Of a stretch of DNA of 64,000 nt, positions 8,769 to 15,699 are shown piece after piece. Origin of the DNA: Microbispora oryzae (lineage in GTDB: Bacteria; Actinomycetota; Actinomycetes; Streptosporangiales; Streptosporangiaceae); NCBI RefSeq assembly GCF_017896165.1, contig NZ_JAFCNB010000021.1:56916-120915 (forward strand), read 5' to 3'. Positions within the stretch are counted from its first letter, which is position 1; the number at the start of each line of letters is the position of its first letter. Both the position numbers and the translations under genes were made by a program. The notes beneath the pieces were generated by a model. That model saw only the letters and a program-made list of their open reading frames with translations, did not search any database and was not told where the DNA came from.

Positions 8769-9006
8769 TCGGACATTTCAAATGCGACAAGAATGACATT
8801 TGCGAGCAAAGCGATCGGTAGCGGTCCAACGTCGTCAATAAAGCGATAAGCGGATGGCAAAAGCCGCTGATCGCTGTTTGTCGCTCGGGCAGCGAGGAAA
8901 TCAAGACAATGCAGGGATGATCCGTAAGGGTCATCAGAAAGGGCATTTTCCAACTGATTTGGAAAGTGCCGGAGTGTCGGGGCAGAAATCCTTAGGGGGA
9001 AATGAA
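8769..9006 (+). promoter_or_regulatory. Conserved structured leader A of the small secreted protein genes
   Basis: Blocks shared with the leaders at 11223 and 12948 run in the same order. They are CGGACATTTCA (from 8770), ATAAAGCGATAAG (near 8848), CAAAAGCCG...GATC...GTTTGT, AAATCAAGACA..GCAGGGA, a first hairpin (8916-8935, GATGATCC/GGGTCATC), a second hairpin (8942-8970, GGCATTTTCCA/TGGAAAGTGCC), then GGGGCAGAAA and the Shine-Dalgarno AGGGGGAAA. Spacing from hairpin 2 to the ATG is 36 nt. A cis-acting RNA, a set of protein operators, or both would fit. I do not match it to a known riboswitch class. Confidence 0.65.
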
Positions 9007-9483
9007 ATGCCCAAGCTGAACAACCTGATCGGGGTGCTCGCGATCGGCGCCGCGCTGACCGGTGGTGCCGTCGCTCTGGGCGGCGCCGCGACTGTGACCT
9101 CCGCGAACGCCGCGACCGTGATGGGTGGCTACGTCGGTGGCCCCAGCTACGTGAGCCGTGGCTGCTGCCCGCGTTACAAGAAGTCCGGCACCAAGAACAA
9201 GAACAAGAACAAGCAGTGGCAGCACGAGCGCCAGCACCAGAACCAGCACCAGTTCCTGCTGCGCGACTTCACGCTGGTCCTGACGCCGTTCCAGAAGACC
9301 GAGACCGACTCGCGGGCCCTGCCGTACAACTGGCAGGCCTCGGACACGAAGGCTCAGCCCTGGAACCGGCAGAACTCGCAGACGGACACCAAGTCCGACC
9401 CGAACACCAACCAGGACACCGACATCCACCCCAAGGTGGTCATCGTCAGCCCGTCGCCGTCGCCGTCGCCGTCCACCCCGTGA
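9007..9483 (+). CDS. Small secreted protein with RDFTLVLTPFQK core (paralogue 1)
   Basis: The 158-residue precursor has a signal peptide (1-35, cleaved after SANA). The mature part starts ATVMGGYVGG, then has a CC pair (residues 53-54), a Lys/Asn run (KNKNKNK), a Gln/His-rich stretch, the hydrophobic core FLLRDFTLVLTPFQK (about 83-97), an Asn/Gln/Thr/Asp-rich tail with DTKSDPN.NQDTDIHP and a final Ser-Pro repeat. I recognise no named family; chaplin and rodlin signatures are absent. The ATG at 9007 has AGGGGGA just upstream. The protein at 9855 is a clear paralogue. An envelope or surface-layer role is inference. Confidence 0.75.
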   Translation: MPKLNNLIGVLAIGAALTGGAVALGGAATVTSANAATVMGGYVGGPSYVSRGCCPRYKKSGTKNKNKNKQWQHERQHQNQHQFLLRDFTLVLTPFQKTETDSRALPYNWQASDTKAQPWNRQNSQTDTKSDPNTNQDTDIHPKVVIVSPSPSPSPSTP

Positions 9484-9854
9484 CCCACTGACCCCTGACC
9501 TCGGCCCCGGCGGCACGCCGGGACACCGATCGGGGGACATCGGGTGACGCCTGAACGGGTGCCCGCGCCCGCCGCGACCGTGGTCTTTCCGGTTGACGGT
9601 GAACGGCGGCGGAACCGCGTGCGCCCCACGGTCGGGATCACGCGGGACGGCGAAGTCGTCCCGCGTGGTCCCCTCCGAATTTCCGCGCTCAGGTCGCGCG
9701 GCGCGAGCCCGGGAACGGGTGAGCCCTGCAGCGGCCCAGTCAATGTGTCCGGGGCCGCCAGGGCGACCCCGCAAGACCGCGCCCTCATCGCCGGGCCGTC
9801 CCGCGGGTGACGCCTTGGCGTCTCCGGGCGAGCATTCTCAAGGAGAGCAGAAGC
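9484..9854 (+). other. Non-coding gap between the two paralogous secreted-protein genes
   Basis: The 371-nt gap holds a 7-bp hairpin with 3-nt loop (CCCGGCG/CGCCGGG, 9506-9522), 22 nt after the upstream stop, which may terminate that transcript. A GACGCC/GGCGTC inverted repeat lies at 9809-9822, shortly before the Shine-Dalgarno AAGGAG. The leader blocks seen before 9007, 11439 and 13166 are not found here. I see no convincing gene. Confidence 0.5.
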
Positions 9855-10358
9855 ATGTCCACGATCAAGAACCTGGCCGGCATGCTCGCGGTCAGCGCCG
9901 CGCTGACGGGCGGCGCCGTCGCCCTCGGCAGCGCCGTCGGCGGCACCGCGAGCGCCGCCACCGTCATGGGTGGCTACGTCGGCGGCGGCCGTCCGGTCGT
10001 CCGTCACTACGTCCGGAGCTGCTGCCCGAGCGTGAGCCGCAAGCGCACGGTCAACAAGAACAAGAACAAGCAGCACCAGCACACGCGTCAGCAGCAGAAC
10101 CAGAACCAGTTCCTCATGCGGGACTTCACGCTGGTGCTCACGCCGTTCCAGAAGTCCGAGAACTCGGCCGCCGCCGTGCCGTGGAACCACCAGTCGCAGC
10201 AGGCCGAGGCGCGTCCCTACAACAACCAGTGGGAGCGCGTCGACACCAAGTCCGACCCGAACAGCAACCAGGACACCGACATCCACCCGACCGTGACCAC
10301 CACCACGATCGTCACCGTCAGCCCGTCGCCCAGCACGGCAGCCGCTGGTACGCCGTGA
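9855..10358 (+). CDS. Small secreted protein with RDFTLVLTPFQK core (paralogue 2)
   Basis: The 167-residue precursor has a signal peptide (1-34, ends TASA) and then the same mature layout as the product of 9007. The shared elements are ATVMGGYVGGG, a CC pair (56-57), NKNKNK, a Gln/His/Asn-rich stretch, FLMRDFTLVLTPFQK (about 87-100), DTKSDPNSNQDTDIHP and a Thr/Val/Ser-Pro tail. The two match closely at signal peptide, core and tail but differ in the Gln-rich linkers, as expected for tandem duplicates. AAGGAG precedes the ATG at 9855. The upstream DNA differs from leader A, so the copies may be regulated differently. Function is unknown. Confidence 0.75.
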   Translation: MSTIKNLAGMLAVSAALTGGAVALGSAVGGTASAATVMGGYVGGGRPVVRHYVRSCCPSVSRKRTVNKNKNKQHQHTRQQQNQNQFLMRDFTLVLTPFQKSENSAAAVPWNHQSQQAEARPYNNQWERVDTKSDPNSNQDTDIHPTVTTTTIVTVSPSPSTAAAGTP

Positions 10359-11222
10359 TCTCGCCTTCTTGGCGCCCTTCACACGCGGGGGCGTAAGCCC
10401 TCGTCAGGGAGGACGACCGCAGCCGTGAGGCTGCCCCGGCCTTCGGGCCATGATGCCGGTCCTGCATGGCGGAACCGTGCCGTCCCACACCGGGACGTCA
10501 CCTGAACAGTTCGTCAACCGGCGGCTCATCTGTGGTGCCGTCGCGTCGCGCGCAGCGCGACGCGGAGGCCCCGGACGACACCGCTGCCATATATATGCAC
10601 TAATTCGCCGCCCAACGCCGTGCGGCGATCAGCCGAGGGCTCCGGAGCACCGAACCGGGGCCCTCGGCTACCCGCGTTTCTCCTGTCCCCATTTCCCCGC
10701 CCCCTGTTGAACACGCCGCTGTTCGAATCCCTCCCTGTCGACGCCGTCAGGGTTCGAGCGCGCCCCGGCACGCCCCGGTTTTCGCCGTGCCTCCCGATGC
10801 GGCGCAGCCCATTTCGCCGCGGTCCTGTTTCACCGGCCCATGCACCGGCCATGCGTCGTCACGGGCTCCCACGCACGGCGGCCGTAGTCCCCGGGCGCAC
10901 CTGCGCCGCCCTGTCACCGGGTCGTCGCCACGCCCGCGCAGCGCCCTCGCCATTCCAGTCGCAGCGCCCTCTCGCAGCGCCCTCGCAGCACATCTGCCGG
11001 CCCACGCCATTCGGCGCCCACACCCTCGTGACCGGCGCGGATCCGGCGATCCGGACGCGGGTCCCGCGTGCCCGTACGGCGGCGCCTCGGGGCGACGTTC
11101 AGCGCCCGGAGGAGGTGGTCCACCTATGAGCCAGAACCGCCCCATTTTGCCCTTTTCGCCCCTCAGTGAGCTGACTCTTACGCGGGCGGGATATGGCGCG
11201 GGCCCTAAACGACGGCACGGCG
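10359..11222. other. Long non-coding stretch inside the secreted-protein island
   Basis: About 860 nt carry no frame I can defend. The open frames present (for example at 10620-11129) read as Pro/Arg/Ser-rich strings with no domain, start signal or conserved motif. A small hairpin GCAGCC/GGCTGC occurs at 10419-10434, 60 nt after the preceding stop, and an AT-rich spot (CATATATATGCACTAATTC) lies near 10588. The rest is C-rich on the plus strand. Confidence 0.5.
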
Positions 11223-11438
11223 ATTCGGACATTTCACCGCAAAGCCGTCATTAATAGTCTAAGGCTGACCATAAAGAGATAACAAGAGATCAAAAGCCCG
11301 AGATCCTCGTTTGTAAGCAGACGCGCCCGGAAATCTAGACAGCGCAGGAAGATGGCTCAATTGAGAGCCATAACGACATTTCCCAGCGAGTACGGGAAAT
11401 GTCGTGGAATTCGGGGCAGAAACTTGGGGGGAAACTCG
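11223..11438 (+). promoter_or_regulatory. Conserved structured leader B of the small secreted protein genes
   Basis: This leader has the same ordered blocks as leader A. They are CGGACATTTCA (from 11225), ATAAAGAGATAAC (near 11271), CAAAAGCCCGAGATC..CGTTTGT, AAATCTAGACAGCGCAGGAA, hairpin 1 (11352-11371, ATGGCTC/GAGCCAT) and hairpin 2 (11373-11405), a perfect 12-bp stem ACGACATTTCCC/GGGAAATGTCGT. GGGGCAGAAACTT and the Shine-Dalgarno TTGGGGGGAAA follow. Hairpin 2 ends 33 nt before the ATG. Both hairpins keep their pairing although the stem sequence differs from leader A, which argues for RNA structure. Confidence 0.68.
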
Positions 11439-11855
11439 ATGCCCATGTTCACGAAGGTCATCGCCGGGCTCGCTCTTGGTGCCGCGGTCGCGGGTGGCGC
11501 TCTCGCCGCCGGCGTCACGGCCGCCAACGCTTCGGCGATCCCCGCCAGCGACTGGCGCGACGGGCACGACCGCCACGACAAGAACCGGCCGGTCGAGCAC
11601 GACGACTCCAACTGGTGGAACAACAACAGGGACTGGCAGCGCGACAACAACGGCTGGTGGGGTCAGAACTTCTGGAAGTTCGACAAGACCGACCACTCGG
11701 CCTTCGGCATCGCCGCCAAGGATGTCGCCGTCGGCTTCCAGGACAAGACCGACAAGGATGACTGGTACAACAACCAGAACTGGTGGAACCGCAACGACAA
11801 CCAGAACCTCAAGGACGACAACTGGTGGAACAAGGACGAGCGTAACCACCACTAA
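11439..11855 (+). CDS. Small secreted Asn/Trp/Asp-rich protein with KDVAVGFQDKT core
   Basis: The 138-residue precursor has a signal peptide (1-32, ends NASA). The mature protein is very hydrophilic with repeated NWWNNN, DWQRDNN and NWWNKD units, interrupted by one apolar stretch SAFGIAAKDVAVGFQDKT (about residues 87-104). That core is nearly the same in the next gene (SSFAIATKDVCIGFQDKT). It also loosely echoes RDFTLVLTPFQKT of the 9007/9855 pair, so all four may share one ancestor. The first ATG of ATGCCCATG has the best spacing from GGGGGGAAA. No cysteine is present, unlike the neighbour. Function is unknown; a surface-assembling role is speculation. Confidence 0.75.
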   Translation: MPMFTKVIAGLALGAAVAGGALAAGVTAANASAIPASDWRDGHDRHDKNRPVEHDDSNWWNNNRDWQRDNNGWWGQNFWKFDKTDHSAFGIAAKDVAVGFQDKTDKDDWYNNQNWWNRNDNQNLKDDNWWNKDERNHH

Positions 11856-11908
11856 TCATCGGTAAGGGTTCCCTGGCCCGTCGGCCGTCAGCGTAGTACC
11901 TCTCTCAC

Positions 11909-11927
11909 GACATTCTTCTGGAATGTC
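11909..11927 (+). promoter_or_regulatory. GACATTC/GAATGTC hairpin before the Asn/Cys-rich gene (leader D)
   Basis: A perfect 7-bp stem GACATTC/GAATGTC with a 5-nt loop sits 45 nt before the chosen ATG at 11973. Its stem is a shortened form of hairpin 2 of leaders A-C, though the longer upstream blocks are missing in the 117-nt gap. Either the short spacer keeps only the key element, or the gene is read through from 11439. Confidence 0.5.
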
Positions 11928-11972
11928 AGCGAATCAATGGCAACACAAACCTTTCAGAGAAAGGCAGTGCCC

Positions 11973-12353
11973 ATGTTCAAGAAGGTCTTCGCCGGTCTCG
12001 CTCTCAGCACCGCTATCGTCGGTGGCGTCATGACTCTCGGCGCCACGTCCGCCAGCGCCAGCACCATCCCGTCCAGCAACTGCGGTAGCCCGAACTGGAA
12101 CAACAACAACTGCTGGAACAACTGCAACAACGACTGCTGGAACAACAACAACTGCTGGAACAGCAACAACTGCTGGAACTCCTGCCGTGACGACAGCTCC
12201 TCGTTCGCGATCGCGACCAAGGACGTCTGCATCGGATTCCAGGACAAGACCTGCAGGAACGACTGCTTCAACAACAACTGCTGGTGGAACAACAACGACT
12301 GCTACAACAACTGCGACAACAACTGGTGCAACAACAACAACTGGTGCAACTGA
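11973..12353 (+). CDS. Small secreted Asn/Cys/Trp-rich low-complexity protein
   Basis: The 126-residue precursor has a signal peptide (about 1-29, ends SASA) and a mature chain of about 97 residues with 15 cysteines and long Asn runs. CWNN, DCWNNNN, NNCWN and NNWCNNNN units flank the core SSFAIATKDVCIGFQDKT (about 77-94). Cysteine spacing is regular (often 4-6 residues), so several disulfides or metal binding are possible. It is a paralogue of the 11439 product, in which most Cys positions are absent. GAAAGG is 8 nt before ATG 11973; a GTG six bases upstream, aligning with the ATGCCCATG start of the neighbour, is an alternative. The family is unknown. Confidence 0.75.
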   Translation: MFKKVFAGLALSTAIVGGVMTLGATSASASTIPSSNCGSPNWNNNNCWNNCNNDCWNNNNCWNSNNCWNSCRDDSSSFAIATKDVCIGFQDKTCRNDCFNNNCWWNNNDCYNNCDNNWCNNNNWCN

Positions 12354-12947
12354 GCAAAACGGCCTTGACGGCCTTCCTGAATGAACCGTGAGAACGACGC
12401 AGAACAGCCGGAGGACAGGAGGGACCGAGTTTCCCAAGTGACCCGGAGCCGCCGGAGAGGCGACCCCGGGAGGCGGGGAGACCCGAGACCTCGGCAGTCC
12501 GCCGACTGAGACGGACATTCCAGGTACAGGGCATATAGGCAGAGGCTCCGGTGGGATCCGCTCCCACCGGAGCCTCGTCCATGTGGCCCCCTTCTCCGGC
12601 CGGCCCCGGACCCGCCCCCTCGACCTGGCTTCCGGGCCTCCCTCGCTCGCCCCCCTCTCGCCGTTCCGTCCGCGTCTCCCCGGCCTCTCTCGCCCTCAGC
12701 GCTCCTCCCCCGGCCCCGCCTCGCCCTCAGCCCACCTCGTCTCCCCCGGTCTCCGCTGCGGCGAGCCCGCCTCGCTGCCTTTCTCGCCCTCTCGCCCTCT
12801 CGACGCCTCACCGCCCTCTCGGCGCCCCACCGCCCTCCTACGCCCGCGGGCGGCGCCGCGAAAGCGCGCGCTGGGAAGCGGATGACCATCGGAAGAAGGA
12901 TGGATGGGAACGCCATGGCCGGTTCAGGATTCGAGTGACTCATCAAA
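12354..12947. other. Non-coding stretch with hairpin and pyrimidine-rich tract
   Basis: About 590 nt separate the Asn/Cys-rich gene from leader C. Contents are a long perfect hairpin (12542-12576, listed separately), then about 12590-12850 a strongly pyrimidine-biased plus strand with recurring CGCCCTCTCG-like words. No frame has coding character. GGACATTCCAGG near 12512 recalls the CGGACATTTCA box of the leaders but lacks the following blocks. Confidence 0.5.
12542..12576. terminator. Perfect 15-bp hairpin, probable terminator
   Basis: GAGGCTCCGGTGGGA (12542-12556) pairs perfectly with TCCCACCGGAGCCTC (12562-12576) around a 5-nt loop. It lies 189 nt beyond the stop of the Asn/Cys-rich gene. 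A stem of very similar sequence (CGGCTCCGGCGGA) follows the next secreted-protein gene at 13541. Confidence 0.7.
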
Positions 12948-13165
12948 TCGGACATATCAGGACGAACACCCCATCGCCCGTCTGTGATCAGCCAGGAAGA
13001 GACAGCGACCCACAAAACCGCGAACCGGCGCCGTTTGCCGCTCCGTCAACCCGGCAATTAAGACATCGCGGGAGAGACAGCCCATTATGGGCCATCTAGC
13101 GTCATTTCCGCCCTTATCTGGAAATGTCGCTGTAGGGCAATCGATCCTTTCAAGGAGGACACGCA
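12948..13165 (+). promoter_or_regulatory. Conserved structured leader C of the small secreted protein genes
   Basis: More diverged than leaders A and B but with the same order and distances: CGGACATATCAGGA (from 12949), AAGAGACAGC, CAAAACCGCGAACC..CCGTTTG, CAATTAAGACATCGCGGGAGA, a small hairpin (13080-13092) and hairpin 2 (13103-13126, CATTTCC/GGAAATG). The Shine-Dalgarno AAGGAGG follows. Hairpin 2 ends 39 nt before the ATG, against 33 and 36 nt in B and A. The GGGGCAGAAA box is not clear here. Confidence 0.55.
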
Positions 13166-13441
13166 ATGCCCACTTTCCGGAACGTCATCGCGGGCCTGGC
13201 CATCAGCACGGCTCTCACTGGCGGGGTCGTCTGCCTCAGCGCCGCGACCGGCGCGAGCGCCGCGAACGCCGCGAGCATGTGTTCGAGCTGTGGCCACGGT
13301 GACGGCTGGCGCCGCTGCAACCGTGCCTACAAGCGCTACTACGAGCGCAAGTATCGCCGCACCGTTCAGGCCGCCCTCGTCGGCGTCCGCAACCGCTGCT
13401 CCAGCGGCGACACCATCGTCGACATCGACTTCGACGACTGA
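13166..13441 (+). CDS. Small secreted basic protein with four cysteines
   Basis: The 91-residue precursor begins MPTFRNVIAGLAISTALTGG, a signal peptide nearly like those of the four genes before it, with cleavage expected near residue 35. The mature part of about 56 residues has CSSC (39-42), a further Cys at 51, a very basic stretch RAYKRYYERKYRR, an apolar TVQAALVGV segment, Cys78 and an acidic C-terminus VDIDFDD. AAGGAGG is 7 nt before the ATG. The mature sequence is not clearly related to the others, but shared signal peptide type and leader C tie it to the same regulon. Function is unknown. Confidence 0.72.
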   Translation: MPTFRNVIAGLAISTALTGGVVCLSAATGASAANAASMCSSCGHGDGWRRCNRAYKRYYERKYRRTVQAALVGVRNRCSSGDTIVDIDFDD

Positions 13442-13540
13442 TCCGCGCGTCGCCATGACCTTCGCGCCCCGGGCTGAGCGGTAGGGAGAAGCCACCTCTC
13501 GGCCCGCAGGCGGAGACGGATGCGGGGTGCGAAGAGACGA

Positions 13541-13571
13541 CGGCTCCGGCGGACACGATCCGCCGGAGCCG
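13541..13571. terminator. Perfect 13-bp hairpin, probable terminator
   Basis: CGGCTCCGGCGGA (13541-13553) pairs with TCCGCCGGAGCCG (13559-13571) around loop CACGA. It lies 100 nt past the stop of the 91-residue protein gene and between convergent genes, so it can serve that gene and possibly ku. Confidence 0.7.
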
Positions 13572-13614
13572 CTACGCGTCTCATGCCGCCTTCGCCGTTA
13601 CGCGCCGGCCCATG

Positions 13615-13691
13615 ACCGACACTGCGACCGACACTGCGACCGGCACCGCGACCGGCACCGCGACCGGCACCGCGACCGGCACCGCGACCGG
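13615..13691. repeat. 12-bp tandem repeat downstream of ku
   Basis: Six head-to-tail 12-bp units plus five bases are present: two copies of ACCGACACTGCG followed by four of ACCGGCACCGCG and a partial ACCGG. They lie in the gap between the hairpin at 13541 and the ku stop at 13709, in no convincing gene. The number of units may vary between strains. Confidence 0.85.
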
Positions 13692-13708
13692 CCGCCCCGG
13701 GGCGGGGA

Positions 13709-14665
13709 TCACGCCGAGCGTCGCGTCTTCCGCTTCCTCGCGGCCTTGTCCTCTTCCGTGTCCTTCTCCGTGCCGGCCTCCGACGCGGCCTCGGCCTTCG
13801 CCGCCGGCTTGACCGCGGACTTGGCTCCCGGCCTGGTTCCCGGCTTGGCCGTGGTCTTCCCTGGGGACTTCGCCCCGGCGGCGGCGCCCTCGCGCTCCCG
13901 CTTCGCGGCCTCGACGCTGGCGCGCAGCGCCGCCATGAGGTCGACGGCCGGGCCCCGCTCTGCGGGCGCCTCCGCGGCCACGACCTCCTTGCCGGCCACT
14001 TTGGCCTCGATGACCTCCTGCAACGCCTCGCGATAGGCGTCCTTGTACTCCCCCGGGTCGAAGTCGGCGACCATCGTCTCGATCAGCGACTCGGCCATCT
14101 TCAGTTCCTGCGGCCGGACCTCCACGTCCTCTTCCAGGAACGGGAACTCGGCCTCGCGCACCTCGTCCGGCCAGAGCATGGTCTCCAGCACGAAGACGCC
14201 GTCACGCACCCGCAACGTGGCCAGCGACTCCCGCTGCCGCAGCGCCACCTTCACGATGGCCACCTGGCCCGACCGTTCCAGCGCATCCCGCAGCAGCACG
14301 TACGGCTTGGTGCCCTGAGCGTCCGGCTCCAGGTAGTACGACTTGGCGAAGTAGATGGGGTCGATCTGCTCGACGGGGGTGAACTGCAGCACGTCGATGC
14401 GGCGAGACGTGGTCAGGGGGAGATCGGCGAAGTCGTCGTCGGTCAGCACGACCATCTCGCCGGTCGCGAGCTCGTATCCCTTGGCGATGTCGGAGTAGGG
14501 CACCTCTTCGCCGTCGACCGTGCAGACCCGCCGGTACTTGATCCGTCCGCCGTCCGCCCGGTGCACCTGGTGGAACGAGACGTCCTTCTGCTCGGTGGCC
14601 GAATACAGCTTCACCGGGATGGTGACCAGACCGAACGAGATCGCGCCTTTCCAGATGCTGCGCAT
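13709..14665 (-). CDS. ku: Ku family DNA end-binding protein
   Basis: The 318-residue protein starts MRSIWKGAISFGLVTIPVKL, the classic bacterial Ku N-terminus, and continues through the Ku core (FHQVHRADGGRIKYRRVC and ELATGEMVVLTDDDF). It ends in a long Lys/Ala/Glu/Arg-rich tail (about residues 250-318). Homodimeric Ku threads onto broken DNA ends and recruits LigD in non-homologous end joining. Basic C-terminal extensions of this kind help DNA retention. The ATG at 14665 is preferred over the longer frame at 14713 because it matches the conserved family start. Its promoter lies in the 77-bp gap to the divergent ligase gene. Confidence 0.96.
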   Translation of the reverse strand: MRSIWKGAISFGLVTIPVKLYSATEQKDVSFHQVHRADGGRIKYRRVCTVDGEEVPYSDIAKGYELATGEMVVLTDDDFADLPLTTSRRIDVLQFTPVEQIDPIYFAKSYYLEPDAQGTKPYVLLRDALERSGQVAIVKVALRQRESLATLRVRDGVFVLETMLWPDEVREAEFPFLEEDVEVRPQELKMAESLIETMVADFDPGEYKDAYREALQEVIEAKVAGKEVVAAEAPAERGPAVDLMAALRASVEAAKREREGAAAGAKSPGKTTAKPGTRPGAKSAVKPAAKAEAASEAGTEKDTEEDKAARKRKTRRSA

Positions 14666-14742
14666 AACCACATTCTCGTCTCTGTGTTCGAATACCACTA
14701 TAGGGTGATTCAAAGGAGTTACTTCATGGGCAGGTACCCACT

Positions 14743-15699
14743 ATGGCCGTGCCGTACCCGGTGGAACCGATGCTCGCGGTCCCCGGAGAGCTGCCCGGGG
14801 ACGGCGACGCGTACGCCCTTGAGGTGAAGTGGGACGGCATCCGGGCGATCGCGTACGCCGGGCGCGACGCGCGGGTGACCGGACGGCACGGCGCGGACTT
14901 CACCTCCCGCTACCCGGAGGTCCGCGACGTCCTCGCGCCCCTGGCCGGCCGGGGGGCGGTGCTCGACGGCGAGGTGGTCGCTTTCGACCCGCTGGGGCGG
15001 CCCAGTTTCGCCCGCCTCCAGCGCCGCATGCACGTCACCGACCCGGCGGGAGCGCGCCTGCTCGGCCATGTGCCCGTCACCTACGTGCCGTTCGATCTCC
15101 TCCACCTGGACGGCCACTCCCTTTACGACCTGCCCTACCGTGAGCGGCGGGACCTGCTCGGCTCGCTCGGCCTCGACGTTCCGCCGTACTTCCCCTGTGA
15201 GCCCGAGGTGGTGGAGGCGACCCGGCGGCAGGGGCTCGAAGGTGTGGTCGCCAAGCGGCTCGACTCGCCGTACCGGCCCGGACGCCGCGTCGGCTGGTGG
15301 GTGAAGGTCAAGAATCTGCGCACGGCCGACGTGGTGATCGGCGGCTGGAAGCCGGGCAGAGGCCGCCGCGCGGGCGGCGTCGGGTCGCTGCTGCTGGGCG
15401 TGTACGGCGAGCGGCCGTACGGTGGATTCGAGTTCGTGGGGCACGTGGGCACCGGGTTCACCGACGCGATGCTCGACGACACATACCGGCTGCTCGCGCC
15501 CCTCCGCATCGGGCGGAGCGCCTTCTCGAGCGACCTGCCCGGGGGGATCGCCAAGGACGCGGTGTGGGTGCGGCCCGAGGTGGTAGGTGAGGTGGCCTAC
15601 ACGATGTGGACGCGGGACGGACGGCTGCGTAACCCCGTCTGGCGCGGAGTGCGGGCGGACCGCGTCCCCGCGGAGGTACGGCGGGAGGAACCGAGATGA
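14743..15699 (+). CDS. ATP-dependent DNA ligase, LigD ligase-domain type
   Basis: The 318-residue protein has the nucleotidyltransferase motif EVKWDGIRA (adenylated Lys near residue 29), motif III DGEVVAFD, motif IV LEGVVAKRLDS and motif V WVKVKNL, followed by an OB-fold domain. It is the ligase module of bacterial end joining as a separate protein; in many bacteria it is fused to polymerase and phosphoesterase domains in LigD. It seals nicks left after Ku-dependent alignment. It starts 78 bp from the divergent ku start and overlaps the polymerase gene by four bases (ATGA). Confidence 0.94.
   Translation: MAVPYPVEPMLAVPGELPGDGDAYALEVKWDGIRAIAYAGRDARVTGRHGADFTSRYPEVRDVLAPLAGRGAVLDGEVVAFDPLGRPSFARLQRRMHVTDPAGARLLGHVPVTYVPFDLLHLDGHSLYDLPYRERRDLLGSLGLDVPPYFPCEPEVVEATRRQGLEGVVAKRLDSPYRPGRRVGWWVKVKNLRTADVVIGGWKPGRGRRAGGVGSLLLGVYGERPYGGFEFVGHVGTGFTDAMLDDTYRLLAPLRIGRSAFSSDLPGGIAKDAVWVRPEVVGEVAYTMWTRDGRLRNPVWRGVRADRVPAEVRREEPR

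Noticed and set aside
8846..8860. WhiG/FliA-type promoter (AGCGATAA resembling GCCGATAA)
   Set aside because: A -10-like element is arguable, but a TAAA at the right distance is not present in leaders A and B.
8769..9006. Known riboswitch (ydaO/c-di-AMP, c-di-GMP or cobalamin) as identity of the leader
   Set aside because: The conserved core words of those classes as I remember them are absent; only a model search could settle it.
10620..11129. 169-codon open frame in the secreted-protein island
   Set aside because: No signal peptide, no ribosome site, Pro/Arg/Ser-rich random composition, and overlapping open frames on both strands.
9007..12353. Chaplin or rodlin genes
   Set aside because: Small size, signal peptides and Asn/Gln richness suggested them, but the chaplin Cys-x(n)-Cys hydrophobic domain and rodlin consensus segments are missing.
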